Numbered from the stretch's first letter, positions 35,311-49,033 are shown. The stretch is 64,000 nt of DNA from Mesostigma viride (GCA_009746045.1 RPFO01000929.1:1-64000), one strand, 5' to 3'. Numbers and translations: made by a program. Notes: generated from the sequence alone by a model not told the origin.

Positions 35311-35468
35311 GTGGGAGGGAGGGAGGGAGGGAGGGAGGGAGGGAGGGAAGGAGGGAAGGAGGGAGGTAGGGAAGGAGGGAAGGAGGGAAGTAGGGAGGGA
35401 GGGAGGGAGGGAGGGAGGGAGGGAGGGAGGGAAGGAGGGAAGGAGGGAAGGAGGGAAGGAGGGAAGGA
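35311..35468. repeat. (GGGA)n-type simple repeat
   Basis: GGGA units with AAGGA and TAGGGA variants, directly joined to the following minisatellite. Confidence 0.95.
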
Positions 35469-38400
35469 TAAATACCTAGGGGGGGTGCTGGCATGCATAA
35501 ATACCTAGGGGGGGTGCTGCCAAGCATAAATACGTCGGGTGGGGTGCTGGCATGCATAAATACCTAGGGGGGGATGCTGGCATGCATAAATACCTAGGGG
35601 GGGTGCTGGCATGCATAAATACCTAGGGGGGGTGCTGGCATGCATAAATACCTAGGGGGGGTGCTGGCATGCATAAATACCTAGGGGGGGTGCTGGCATG
35701 CATAAATACCTAGGGGGGGTGCTGGCATGCATAAATACCTAGGGGGGGTGCTGGCATGCATAAATACCTAGGGGGGGTGCTGGCATGCATAAATACCTAG
35801 GGGGGGTGCTGGCATGCATAAATACCTAGGGGGGGTGCTGGCATGCATAAATACCTAGGGGGGGTGCTGGCATGCATAAATACCTAGGGGGGGTGCTGGC
35901 ATGCATAAATACCTAGGGGGGTGCTGGCATGCATAAATACCTAGGGGGGTGCTGGCATGCATAAATACCTAGGGGGGGTGCTGGCATGCATAAATACCTG
36001 GGGGGTGCTGGCATGCATAAATACCTAGGGGGGGTGCTGGCATGCATAAATACCTAGGGGGGGTGCTGGCATGCATAAATACCTAGGGGGGGTGCTGGCA
36101 TGCATAAATACCTAGGGGGGGTGCTGGCATGCATAAATACCTAGGGGGGGTGCTGGCATGCATAAATACCTAGGGGGGGTGCTGGCATGCATAAATACCT
36201 AGGGGGGGTGCTGGCATGCATAAATACCTAGGGGGGGTGCTGGCATGCATAAATACCTAGGGGGGGTGCTGGCATGCATAAATACCTAGGGGGGTGCTGG
36301 CATGCATAAATACCTAGGGGGGTGCTGGCATGCATAAATACCTAGGGGGGGTGCTGGCATGCATAAATACCTAGGGGGGGTGCTGGCATGCATAAATACC
36401 TAGGGGGGGTGCTGGCATGCATAAATACCTAGGGGGGTGCTGGCATGCATAAATACCTAGGGGGGGTGCTGGCATGCATAAATACCTAGGGGGGGTGCTG
36501 GCATGCATAAATACCTAGGGGGGGTGCTGGCATGCATAAATACCTAGGGGGGGTGCTGGCATGCATAAATACCTAGGGGGGGTGCTGGCATGCATAAATA
36601 CCTAGGGGGGTGCTGGCATGCATAAATACCTAGGGGGGGTGCTGGCATGCATAAATACCTAGGGGGGGTGCTGGCATGCATAAATACCTAGGGGGGGTGC
36701 TGGCATGCATAAATACCTAGGGGGGGTGCTGGCATGCATAAATACCTAGGGGGGGTGCTGGCATGCATAAATACCTAGGGGGGGTGCTGGCATGCATAAA
36801 TACCTAGGGGGGGTGCTGGCATGCATAAATACCTGGGGGGTGCTGGCATGCATAAATACCTAGGGGGGGTGCTGGCATGCATAAATACCTAGGGGGGGTG
36901 CTGGCATGCATAAATACCTAGGGGGGGTGCTGGCATGCATAAATACCTAGGGGGGTGCTGGCATGCATAAATACCTAGGGGGGGTGCTGGCATGCATAAA
37001 TACCTAGGGGGGTGCTGGCATGCATAAATACCTAGGGGGGGTGCTGGCATGCATAAATACCTGGGGGGTGCTGGCATGCATAAATACGTCGGGGGGGTGC
37101 TGGCATGCATAAATACCTAGGGGGGTGCTGGCATGCATAAATACCTAGGGGGGTGCTGGCATGCATAAATACCGTCGGGGGGTGCTGGCATGCATAAATA
37201 CCTAGGGGGGGTGCTGGCATGCATAAATACCTAGGGGGGTGCTGGCATGCATAAATACGTCGGGGGGGTGCTGGCATGCATAAATACCTAGGGGGGGTGC
37301 TGGCATGCATAAATACCTAGGGGGGTGCTGGCATGCATAAATACCTAGGGGGGGTGCTGGCATGCATAAATACCTAGGGGGGGTGCTGGCATGCATAAAT
37401 ACCTGGGGGGTGCTGGCATGCATAAATACCTAGGGGGGGTGCTGGCATGCATAAATACCTAGGGGGGGTGCTGGCATGCATAAATACCTAGGGGGGTGCT
37501 GGCATGCATAAATACCTAGGGGGGGTGCTGGCATGCATAAATACCTAGGGGGGTGCTGGCATGCATAAATACCTAGGGGGGGTGCTGGCATGCATAAATA
37601 CCTAGGGGGGGTGCTGGCATGCATAAATACCTAGGGGGGGTGCTGGCATGCATAAATACCTAGGGGGGGTGCTGGCATGCATAAATACCTAGGGGGGGTG
37701 CTGGCATGCATAAATACCTAGGGGGGGTGCTGGCATGCATAAATACCTAGGGGGGGTGCTGGCATGCATAAATACCTAGGGGGGGTGCTGGCATGCATAA
37801 ATACCTAGGGGGGGTGCTGGCATGCATAAATACCTAGGGGGGGTGCTGGCATGCATAAATACCTAGGGGGGGTGCTGGCATGCATAAATACCTAGGGGGG
37901 GTGCTGGCATGCATAAATACCTAGGGGGGGTGCTGGCATGCATAAATACCTAGGGGGGGTGCTGGCATGCATAAATACCTAGGGGGGGTGCTGGCATGCA
38001 TAAATACCTAGGGGGGGTGCTGGCATGCATAAATACCTAGGGGGGGTGCTGGCATGCATAAATACCTAGGGGGGTGCTGGCATGCATAAATACCTAGGGG
38101 GGGTGCTGGCATGCATAAATACCTAGGGGGGGTGCTGGCATGCATAAATACCTAGGGGGGGTGCTGGCATGCATAAATACCTAGGGGGGGTGCTGGCATG
38201 CATAAATACCTAGGGGGGGTGCTGGCATGCATAAATACCTAGGGGGGGTGCTGGCATGCATAAATACCTAGGGGGGGTGCTGGCATGCATAAATACCTAG
38301 GGGGGGTGCTGGCATGCATAAATACCTAGGGGGGGTGCTGGCATGCATAAATACCTAGGGGGGGTGCTGGCATGCATAAATACCTAGGGGGGTGCTGGCA

Positions 38401-41235
38401 TGCATAAATACCTAGGGGGGGTGCTGGCATGCATAAATACCTAGGGGGGGTGCTGGCATGCATAAATACCTAGGGGGGGTGCTGGCATGCATAAATACCT
38501 AGGGGGGGTGCTGGCATGCATAAATACCTAGGGGGGGTGCTGGCATGCATAAATACCTAGGGGGGGTGCTGGCATGCATAAATACCTAGGGGGGGTGCTG
38601 GCATGCATAAATACCTAGGGGGGGTGCTGGCATGCATAAATACCTAGGGGGGGTGCTGGCATGCATAAATACCTAGGGGGGGTGCTGGCATGCATAAATA
38701 CCTAGGGGGGTGCTGGCATGCATAAATACCTAGGGGGGGTGCTGGCATGCATAAATACCTAGGGGGGTGCTGGCATGCATAAATACCTAGGGGGGGTGCT
38801 GGCATGCATAAATACCTAGGGGGGTGCTGGCATGCATAAATACCTAGGGGGGGTGCTGGCATGCATAAATACCTAGGGGGGGTGCTGGCATGCATAAATA
38901 CCTAGGGGGGGTGCTGGCATGCATAAATACCTAGGGGGGGTGCTGGCATGCATAAATACCTAGGGGGGTGCTGGCATGCATAAATACCTAGGGGGGGTGC
39001 TGGCATGCATAAATACCTAGGGGGGGTGCTGGCATGCATAAATACCTAGGGGGGTGCTGGCATGCATAAATACCTAGGGGGGGTGCTGGCATGCATAAAT
39101 ACCTAGGGGGGGTGCTGGCATGCATAAATACCGGGGGGGTGCTGGCATGCATAAATACCTAGGGGGGGTGCTGGCATGCATAAATACCTAGGGGGGGTGC
39201 TGGCATGCATAAATACCTAGGGGGGGTGCTGGCATGCATAAATACCTAGGGGGGGTGCTGGCATGCATAAATACCTGGGGGGTGCTGGCATGCATAAATA
39301 CCTAGGGGGGGTGCTGGCATGCATAAATACCTAGGGGGGGTGCTGGCATGCATAAATACCTAGGGGGGGTGCTGGCATGCATAAATACCTAGGGGGGGTG
39401 CTGGCATGCATAAATACCTAGGGGGGGTGCTGGCATGCATAAATACCTAGGGGGGGTGCTGGCATGCATAAATACCTAGGGGGGGTGCTGGCATGCATAA
39501 ATACCTAGGGGGGGTGCTGGCATGCATAAATACCTAGGGGGGGTGCTGGCATGCATAAATACCTAGGGGGGTGCTGGCATGCATAAATACCTAGGGGGGG
39601 TGCTGGCATGCATAAATACCTAGGGGGGGTGCTGGCATGCATAAATACCTAGGGGGGGTGCTGGCATGCATAAATACCTAGGGGGGGTGCTGGCATGCAT
39701 AAATACCTAGGGGGGTGCTGGCATGCATAAATACCTAGGGGGGGTGCTGGCATGCATAAATACCGAGGGGGGTGCTGGCATGCATAAATACCGAGGGGGG
39801 TGCTGGCATGCATAAATACCTAGGGGGGGTGCTGGCATGCATAAATACCTAGGGGGGGTGCTGGCATGCATAAATACCGAGGGGGGGTGCTGGCATGCAT
39901 AAATACCTAGGGGGGGTGCTGGCATGCATAAATACCTAGGGGGGTGCTGGCATGCATAAATACCTAGGGGGGGTGCTGGCATGCATAAATACCTAGGGGG
40001 GGTGCTGGCATGCATAAATACCTAGGGGGGGTGCTGGCATGCATAAATACCTAGGGGGGGTGCTGGCATGCATAAATACCTAGGGGGGGTGCTGGCATGC
40101 ATAAATACCTAGGGGGGGTGCTGGCATGCATAAATACCTAGGGGGGGTGCTGGCATGCATAAATACCTAGGGGGGTGCTGGCATGCATAAATACCTAGGG
40201 GGGGTGCTGGCATGCATAAATACCTAGGGGGGTGCTGGCATGCATAAATACCTAGGGGGGGTGCTGGCATGCATAAATACCTAGGGGGGGTGCTGGCATG
40301 CATAAAAACATGTGGGGGGTGCTGGCATGCATAAATACGTCGGGGGGGTGCTGGCATGCATAAATACCTAGGGGGGGGCTGGCATGCATAAATACCTAGA
40401 GGGGGTGCTGGCATGCATAAATACCGAGGGGGGGATGCTGGCATGCATAAATACCTAGGGGGGGTGCTGGCATGCATAAATACATGTGGGGGGTGCTGGC
40501 ATGCATAAATACCTAGGGGGGGTGCTGGCATGCATAAATACCGAGGGGGGTGCTGGCATGCATAAATACCGAGGGGGGATGCTGGCATGAATAAATACCT
40601 AGGGGGGGTGCTGGCATGCATAAATACCTAGGGGGGGTGCTGGCATGCATAAATACCTAGGGGGGGTGCTGGCATGCATAAATACCTAGGGGGGGTGCTG
40701 GCATGCATAAATACCTAGGGGGGGTGCTGGCATGCATAAATACCTAGGGGGGGTGCTGGCATGCATAAATACCTAGGGGGGGTGCTGGCATGCATAAATA
40801 CCTAGGGGGGGTGCTGGCATGCATAAATACCTATGGGGGGGTGCTGGCATGCATAAATACCTAGGGGGGGTGCTGGCATGCATAAATACCTAGGGGGGGC
40901 TGGCATGCATAAATACCTAGGGGGGTGCTGGCAAGCATAAATACGTCGGGGGGGTGCTGGCATGCATAAATACCTAGGGGGGGTGCTGGCATGCATAAAT
41001 ACCGAGGGGGGGGTGCTGGCATGCATAAATACCTAGGGGGGGGGGCTGGCATGCATAAATACATGTGGGGGGTGCTGGCATGCATAAATACCTAGGGGGG
41101 GGTGCTGGCATGCATAAATACCTAGAGGGGGTGCTGGCATGCATAAATACCTAGGGGGGGTGCTGGCATGCATAAATACCTAGGGGGGGTGCTGGCATGC
41201 ATAAATACCTAGGGGGGGTGCTGGCATGCATAAAT
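35468..41235. repeat. 29/30-bp minisatellite with a G6-G8 run per unit (block 1)
   Basis: The unit contains TGCTGGCATGCATAAATACC then TAG and a run of six or seven G. The core includes GCATGC and ATGCAT palindromes. About 195 units. Variants: CCGAGG, ACGTCGG, ACATGTGG and shortened CCGGGG. Variants cluster toward the right edge (40.3-41.1 kb). Short open frames on the minus strand are artefacts of the repeat. Confidence 0.95.
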
Positions 41236-41520
41236 ACATGTGGTGTGGTGCTGGCATGCATGGATGGGTGTAGTGGGGTGCTGGCATGCGTGGATGGGTG
41301 TCATGGGGTGCTGGCATGCATGGATGGGTGTCATGGGGTGCTGGCATGCATGGATGGGTGTCATGGGGTGCTGGCATGCATGGATGGGTGTCATGGGGTG
41401 CTGGCATGCATGGATGGATGTCATGGGTGCTGGCATGCATGGATGGGTGTCATGGGGTGCTGGCATGCGTGGATGGGTGTCATGGGGTGCTGGCATGCAT
41501 GGATGGGTGTAGTGGGGTGA
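41236..41520. repeat. 30-bp minisatellite related to block 1
   Basis: Unit GGTGCTGGCATGCATGGATG then GGTGTCATGG. It keeps the GGTGCTGGCATGCAT start of the neighbouring unit but replaces the rest. About nine copies; duplicated at 45612-45902. Confidence 0.9.
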
Positions 41521-42430
41521 ACCATGAAAAAAAGCACGCAACACACCACGCGTCGTACCTTTTTATAGATGTTTCTTTTTTTTTTATGGGGCCGGCCGGG
41601 GCGGCGGTGGCGGCAAAACTGAAGCTAGTGACACCGCGCAGATGACGCCGTGAACATGTCGCGTTGTACCGTAGAAGATACGAACAAAAAACAAAACACG
41701 AAAAAAGAGAGGCGGACCGCATATGACAGGGACAAAAAAAAGTCAGACACACAGCCTGTGATATCTGGCATGCATAAATACATGTGGTGTGGTGCCGGCA
41801 TGCATAAATACATGTGCCAGCAAACCTGAGCTGCAAGGGAGCGAGAAAACCAAGAAAAAAAGCACGCAACACACCACGCGTCGTACCTTTTATAGATCGA
41901 TGTTTCTTTTTTTTAATGGGGGCGGCCGGGGGCGGCGGTGGCGGCAAAAATGAAGCTAGTGACACCGCGCAGATGACGCCGTGAACATGTCGCGTTGTAC
42001 CGTAGAAGATACGAACAAAAAACAAAACACGAAAAAAGAGAGGCGGACCGCATGTGACAGGGAAGAAAAAAAGTCAGACACACAGCCTGTGTTATCTGGC
42101 ATGCATAAATACATGTGGTGTGGTGCCGGCATGCAAAAATACATGTGCCAGCAAACCTGAGCTGCAAGGGAGCGAGAAAACCAAGAAAAAAAGCACGCAA
42201 CACACCACGCTTTGTACCTTTTATAGATAGATGTTTCTTTTTTTTAATGGGGCCGGCCGGGGCGGCGGTGGCGGCAAAAATGAAGCTAGTGACACCGCGC
42301 AGATGACGCCGTGAACATGTCGCGTTGTACCGTAGAAGATACGAACAAAAAACAAAACACGAAAAAAGAGAGGCGGACCGCATATGACAGGGAAGAAAAA
42401 AAGTCAGACACACAGCCTGTGTTATCTGGC
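41521..42430. repeat. About 330-bp tandem unit, three copies
   Basis: Units anchored on AGCACGCAACACACCACGC at 41533, 41861 and 42192. Each has a T-run followed by a G/C-rich stretch (GGCGGCGGTGGCGGC) and embedded GGCATGCATAAATACATG pieces of the minisatellite. Frames of up to about 240 codons on the minus strand cross unit borders and show no protein features. Confidence 0.9.
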
Positions 42431-45400
42431 ATGCATAAATACCGAGGGGGGGATGCTGGCATGCATAAATACCTAGGGGGGGTGCTGGCATGCATAAATA
42501 CCTAGGGGGGTGCTGGCATGCATAAATACCTAGGGGGGGTGCTGGCATGCATAAATACCTAGGGGGGTGCTGGCATGCATAAATACCTAGGGGGGGTGCT
42601 GGCATGCATAAATACCTAGGGGGGGTGCTGGCATGCATAAATACCTAGGGGGGGTGCTGGCATGCATAAATACCTAGGGGGGGTGCTGGCATGCATAAAT
42701 ACCTAGGGGGGGTGCTGGCATGCATAAATACCTAGGGGGGGTGCTGGCATGCATAAATACCTAGGGGGGTGCTGGCATGCATAAATACCTAGGGGGGGTG
42801 CTGGCATGCATAAATACCGAGGGGGGGTGCTGGCATGCATAAATACCTGGGGGGGTGCTGGCATGCATAAATACCTAGGGGGGTGCTGGCATGCATAAAT
42901 ACCGAGGGGGGTGCTGGCATGCATAAATACCTAGGGGGGGTGCTGGCATGCATAAATACCTAGGGGGGGTGCTGGCATGCATAAATACCTAGGGGGGGTG
43001 CTGGCATGCATAAATACCTAGGGGGGGTGCTGGCATGCATAAATACCTAGGGGGGTGCTGGCATGCATAAATACCTAGGGGGGGTGCTGGCATGCATAAA
43101 TACCTAGGGGGGGTGCTGGCATGCATAAATACCTAGGGGGGGTGCTGGCATGCATAAATACCTAGGGGGGGTGCTGGCATGCATAAATACCTAGGGGGGG
43201 TGCTGGCATGCATAAATACCTAGGGGGGTGCTGGCATGCATAAATACCTAGGGGGGGTGCTGGCATGCATAAATACCTAGGGGGGTGCTGGCATGCATAA
43301 ATACCTAGGGGGGGTGCTGGCATGCATAAATACCTAGGGGGGGTGCTGGCATGCATAAATACGTCGGGGGGGTGCTGGCATGCATAAATACCTAGGGGGG
43401 GGCTGGCATGCATAAATACCTAGAGGGGGTGCTGGCATGCATAAATACCGAGGGGGGTGCTGGCATGCATAAATACCTAGGGGGGGTGCTGGCATGCATA
43501 AATACCGGGGGGTGCTGGCATGCATAAATACCGAGGGGGGGTGCTGGCATGCATAAATACCTAGGGGGGGTGCTGGCATGCATAAATACCGGGGGGGTGC
43601 TGGCATGCATAAATACCTAGGGGGGGTGCTGGCATGCATAAATACCTAGGGGGGGTGCTGGCATGCATAAATACCTAGGGGGGGTGCTGGCATGCATAAA
43701 TACCTAGGGGGGGTGCTGGCATGCATAAATACCGGGGGGGTGCTGGCATGCATAAATACCTAGGGGGGGTGCTGGCATGCATAAATACCTAGGGGGGGTG
43801 CTGGCATGCATAAATACCTAGGGGGGTGCTGGCATGCATAAATACCTAGGGGGGGTGCTGGCATGCATAAATACCTAGGGGGGGTGCTGGCATGCATAAA
43901 TACCTAGGGGGGGTGCTGGCATGCATAAATACCTAGGGGGGGGCTGGCATGCATAAATACCTAGGGGGGTGCTGGCATGCATAAATACCTAGGGGGGGTG
44001 CTGGCATGCATAAATACCTAGGGGGGGTGCTGGCATGCATAAATACCTGGGGGGGTGCTGGCATGCATAAATACCTAGGGGGGGTGCTGGCATGCATAAA
44101 TACCTAGGGGGGTGCTGGCATGCATAAATACCGAGGGGGGTGCTGGCATGCATAAATACCTAGGGGGGGTGCTGGCATGCATAAATACCGAGGGGGGGTG
44201 CTGGCATGCATAAATACCAGGGGGGTGCTGGCATGCATAAATACCTAGGGGGGGTGCTGGCATGCATAAATACCGAGGGGGGTGCTGGCATGCATAAATA
44301 CCTAGGGGGGGTGCTGGCATGCATAAATACCTAGGGGGGGTGCTGGCATGCATAAATACCTAGGGGGGGTGCTGGCATGCATAAATACCTAGGGGGGGTG
44401 CTGGCATGCATAAATACCTAGGGGGGGTGCTGGCATGCATAAATACCTAGGGGGGGTGCTGGCATGCATAAATACCTAGGGGGGTGCTGGCATGCATAAA
44501 TACCTAGGGGGGGTGCTGGCATGCATAAATACCTAGGGGGGGTGCTGGCATGCATAAATACCTAGGGGGGGTGCTGGCATGCATAAATACCTAGGGGGGG
44601 TGCTGGCATGCATAAATACCGAGGGGGGTGCTGGCATGCATAAATACCGAGGGGGGTGCTGGCATGCATAAATACCTAGGGGGGGTGCTGGCATGCATAA
44701 ATACCTGGGGGGTGCTGGCATGCATAAATACCGGGGGGGTGCTGGCATGCATAAATACCTAGGGGGGGGGCTGGCATGCATAAATACCTAGGGGGGTGCT
44801 GGCATGCATAAATACCTAGGGGGGGTGCTGGCATGCATAAATACCTAGGGGGGGTGCTGGCATGCATAAATACAGGGGGGTGCTGGCATGCATAAATACC
44901 TAGGGGGGGTGCTGGCATGCATAAATACCGAGGGGGGGTGCTGGCATGCATAAATACCGAGGGGGGGATGCTGGCATGAATAAATACCTAGGGGGGGTGC
45001 TGGCATGCATAAATACCTAGGGGGGGTGCTGGCATGCATAAATACCTAGGGGGGGTGCTGGCATGCATAAATACCTAGGGGGGTGCTGGCATGCATAAAT
45101 ACCTAGGGGGGGTGCTGGCATGCATAAATACCTAGGGGGGTGCTGGCATGCATAAATACCTAGGGGGGGTGCTGGCATGCATAAATACCTAGGGGGGGTG
45201 CTGGCATGCATAAATACCTATGGGGGGGTGCTGGCATGCATAAATACCTAGGGGGGGTGCTGGCATGCATAAATACCTAGGGGGGGCTGGCATGCATAAA
45301 TACCTAGGGGGGTGCTGGCAAGCATAAATACGTCGGGGGGGTGCTGGCATGCATAAATACCTAGGGGGGTGCTGGCATGCATAAATACCGAGGGGGGGTG

Positions 45401-45610
45401 CTGGCATGCATAAATACCTAGGGGGGGGGCTGGCATGCATAAATACATGTGGGGGGTGCTGGCATGCATAAATACCTAGGGGGGGTGCTGGCATGCATAA
45501 ATACCTAGAGGGGGTGCTGGCATGCATAAATACCTAGGGGGGGTGCTGGCATGCATAAATACCTAGGGGGGGTGCTGGCATGCATAAATACCTAGGGGGG
45601 TGCTGGCATG
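42431..45610. repeat. 29/30-bp minisatellite (block 2)
   Basis: Same unit as block 1, about 108 copies, with the same edge variants in the same order near 45.2-45.5 kb. This shows that block 2 and its right flank are a segmental copy of block 1's right end. Confidence 0.95.
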
Positions 45611-46905
45611 CATAAATACATGTGGTGTGGTGCTGGCATGCATGGATGGGTGTAGTGGGGTGCTGGCATGCGTGGATGGGTGTCATGGGGTGCTGGCATG
45701 CATGGATGGGTGTCATGGGGTGCTGGCATGCATGGATGGGTGTCATGGGGTGCTGGCATGCATGGATGGGTGTCATGGGGTGCTGGCATGCATGGATGGA
45801 TGTCATGGGGTGCTGGCATGCATGGATGGGTGTCATGGGGTGCTGGCATGCGTGGATGGGTGTCATGGGGTGCTGGCATGCATGGATGGGTGTAGTGGGG
45901 TGAACCATGAAAAAAAGCACGCAACACACCACGCGTCGTACCTTTTTATAGATGTTTCTTTTTTTTTTATGGGGCCGGCCGGGGGCGGCGGTGGCGGCAA
46001 AACTGAAGCTAGTGACACCGCGCAGATGACGCCGTGAACATGTCGCGTTGTACCGTAGAAGATACGAACAAAAAACAAAACACGAAAAAAGAGAGGCGGA
46101 CCGCATATGACAGGGACAAAAAAAAGTCAGACACACAGCCTGTGATATCTGGCATGCATAAATACATGTGGTGTGGTGCCGGCATGCATAAATACATGTG
46201 CCAGCAAACCTGAGCTGCAAGGGAGCGAGAAAACCAAGAAAAAAAGCACGCAACACACCACGCGTCGTACCTTTTATAGATCGATGTTTCTTTTTTTTAA
46301 TGGGGGCGGCCGGGGGCGGCGGTGGCGGCAAAAATGAAGCTAGTGACACCGCGCAGATGACGCCGTGAACATGTCGCGTTGTACCGTAGAAGATACGAAC
46401 AAAAAACAAAACACGAAAAAAGAGAGGCGGACCGCATGTGACAGGGAAGAAAAAAAGTCAGACACACAGCCTGTGTTATCTGGCATGCATAAATACATGT
46501 GGTGTGGTGCCGGCATGCAAAAATACATGTGCCAGCAAACCTGAGCTGCAAGGGAGCGAGAAAACCAAGAAAAAAAGCACGCAACACACCACGCTTTGTA
46601 CCTTTTATAGATAGATGTTTCTTTTTTTTAATGGGGCCGGCCGGGGGCGGCGGTGGCGGCAAAAATGAAGCTAGTGACACCGCGCAGATGACGCCGTGAA
46701 CATGTCGCGTTGTACCGTAGAAGATACGAACAAAAAACAAAACACGAAAAAAGAGAGGCGGACCGCATATGACAGGGAAGAAAAAAAGTCAGACACACAG
46801 CCTGTGTTATCTGGCATGCATAAATACATGTGCCAGCAAACCTGAGCTGCAAGGGAGCGAGAAAACCAAGAAAAAAAGCACGCAACACACCACGCGTCGT
46901 ACCTT
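45611..46905. repeat. Second copy of the 30-bp and 330-bp tandem units
   Basis: The 30-bp units at about 45612-45902 and the 330-bp units anchored at 45916, 46245, 46576 and (partial) 46877 copy 41236-42430 at an offset of about 4383 bp. The last unit lacks about 30 bp. Confidence 0.9.
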
Positions 46906-47372
46906 TTTATAGATGTTTCTTATTTTTTATCCTTGTCCTTCGGGGGCAGCGGTGGCGGCAAAAAGAAAACTGATAGCAAACGAGAACCCTGCAACCAAAC
47001 GAGAACCACCAAAAAAACCCATTCATTTCCCCGTCAGCGACCGGCACCACGACACCAAAAAAGCGACAAAATTATCTGGCCGATTACGCCAATCATAAAA
47101 CCACTATCTGTCAAAAGCATCCATGTACATCCACCGCCATTGCTCACCTCTTTCTTAACCGTGTGTGTCGACAATGGCGTTGCTCAGTTGAATATGGCTG
47201 TCGGGTTGCTAATATCGTTGTCACTTTCGGCCGATGTCGCGAATACCCGCCGTTGATGCTCGGGTGCAAGGTGCATCCACGGTGTCGGTCTTCCAGGGAG
47301 GCTGGAAAGCGCCAACGCAGCACCAGCAAATTCAAATTCCCTGGTGCTGGTATGCCGACGCGCAAATGGAAT

Positions 47373-47455
47373 GGCGCGGCGCCTAAAAGGCGCCGCGCGC
47401 GGGAAAAAAATTGACGCGCCAAACGATATGGCGCGGCGCCGGGACGGCGCCGCGC
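47373..47455. repeat. Pair of perfect GC hairpins
   Basis: GCGCGGCGCC-TAAAA-GGCGCCGCGC at about 47374-47398 and GCGCGGCGCC-GGGAC-GGCGCCGCGC at 47431-47455. Each has 10-bp arms and a 5-base loop. A looser GGCGCC family (TATGGCGCCAC, GTGTGGCGCCAC) continues to 47570. Confidence 0.85.
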
Positions 47456-47820
47456 TGAAAAATACTTGCAGTCGCAACTGTGACGTGGCGCTGCAGACCA
47501 CACGGTAGGGAATTCGCAGCGCCATATATGGCGCCACGCCGACTCCTGACGCCGTGTGGCGCCACATGGACGCGGCGCTGCACACAGCTCGAGCCCATTT
47601 TTTCACATTCCTGCTACCTGATTGGACGCCTGGCGGAGGAAGCTTTTCACGGCGCGACGCCGAGGGGCTTCAAAAACGTATATAAGCAGGCAAAATTTCT
47701 CCGAAATTTAATGAACGAGCGCGACGCGGAGACCATGCTAGTGTGCGGAACTGGTGAACCACACCGGTACGGGACAGATTCTTGGCTGATCCTCGTAGTA
47801 CCTCGTGAACACGTCTAGTA

Positions 47821-47858
47821 GGCCCGGGTTCAACTCCCGTCGTAACATTTTTTTTTGG
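47821..47858 (+). other. tRNA T-arm-like sequence followed by a T-run
   Basis: CCCGGGTTCAACTCCCG fits a T-stem and loop, and nine T's follow after CGTAACA, like a Pol III terminator. No matching 5-prime acceptor strand or anticodon arm is found upstream at tRNA spacing, so this is at most a tRNA-derived 3-prime half or SINE fragment. Confidence 0.35.
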
Positions 47859-48390
47859 GTTGGTGTGGCAAGCCTATAAAGCAATCCGCAAACCACTACA
47901 CGGCTGGTAAGATTTAATATAATAAGCAACCTAATAGCTATATCAAAAATGTTTATGGGCATGGAAATTTTTAATATGTTGATATTAGACTGCAATGAAA
48001 CGAATATGCAACCTGCCCCCCTATGTTTAATACAATTATTATTATTATTTGTGGCATGAATATAATAATTGTGTGAAATACAATGCTATGTGCAATATAT
48101 TGCTGGTATGCCATGCAATTGTAACCAACAGGTGCAAGACCAAAAGGCGTCTTCAGGGCCCACCTGCTGCGAACAAGAGCTATGGCGGCAAGAGGTGCGT
48201 GCAGGGTTACGGATTTACGGGGTTGTTGACCACCAAATTTGTTGTTACGTGTGTTATGGAAACATTTCAGTCGAATTTCTGGGTTCCAACGGTCGTTAAG
48301 GTTATAAAAAGTGCGTTGGGATTCGGAAATTCACATCCTGGCGTGTAAAAAATGCAGGTGTTGGCGAGTTTTCGGCCCGCTTTCAGGGGT

Positions 48391-48963
48391 CCAACGGCCG
48401 TTGGGTGTCTAAAATGCATGCGTTAGCGTGTTTCCGGCCCGCTTTCAGGGGCCCAACGGCCGTTGGACGTCGAAAATGCATGTGTTGGCGTGTTTTCGGC
48501 CCGCTTTCAGGGGTCCAACGGCCGTTGGGTGTCGAAAATGCATGTAAAGGGCGTGTTTCAGGCCCACTTTCAGGGGTCCAACGGCCGTTGGGTGTAGAAA
48601 ATGCATGTGTTGGCGTGTTTTCGGCCCGCTTTCAGGGGTCCAACGGCCGTTGGGTGTCGAAAATGCATGTGTTGGCGTGTTTCAGGCGTACTTTCAGGGG
48701 TCCAACGGCCGTTGGGTGTCGAAAATGCATGTGTTGGCGTGTTTCAGGCCCACTTTCAGGGGTCCAACGGCCGTTGGGTGTCGAAAATGCATGTGTTGGC
48801 GTGTTTTCGGCCCGCTTTCAGGGGTCCAACGGCCGTTGGGTGTCGAAAATGCATGTGTTGGCGTGTTTCAGGCCCACTTTCGGGGGTCCAACGGCCGTTG
48901 GGTGTCGAAAATGCATGTGTTGGCGTGTTTCAGGCGTACTTTCAGGGGTCCAACGGCCGTTGG
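48391..48963. repeat. 62-bp tandem array, one palindrome per unit
   Basis: Ten exact CCAACGGCCGTTGG copies start at 48391, 48453, 48515, 48578, 48640, 48702, 48764, 48826, 48888 and 48950. The spacer (GAAAATGCATGTGTTGGCGTG and an ACTTTCAGGGG end) is unrelated to those of the 46-bp and 208-bp arrays. A decayed copy lies at 48286. The array ends about 70 bp before the start of the transposase-like gene. Its open frame (about 197 codons) is repeat translation. Confidence 0.95.
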
Positions 48964-49033
48964 GACCTACAAATTGGGTAATTGTTGGAAAGCAATAATT
49001 TGATAAAAAGTCAAAACTTCGTCTGGATTCTGT

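Larger units (their letters stand above)
46906..48390. other. Spacer without a supported gene
   Basis: Contains GC-rich hairpins (47370-47570), a TATATAAG string near 47680, a T-arm-like sequence with a poly-T tract at 47821-47856 and AT-rich sequence to 48.1 kb. A possible exon at 48130-48300 (after CCAACAG, Cys-rich reading CCEQELWRQEVRAG) could belong to the gene starting at 49034, but I cannot confirm it. Confidence 0.5.

Noticed and set aside
41480-46740. Minus-strand ORFs of 110-290 codons in the 330-bp units
   Set aside because: They cross unit borders and run into minisatellite; no conserved motif.
47776-47848. Complete tRNA gene
   Set aside because: T-arm and T-run are present but the 5-prime acceptor strand does not pair with CGTAACA and no anticodon arm is evident.
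48405-48998. 197-codon plus-strand ORF over the 62-bp array
   Set aside because: Repeat translation; the palindrome reads as QRPL, NGRW or TAVG depending on frame, as it does in every other array.
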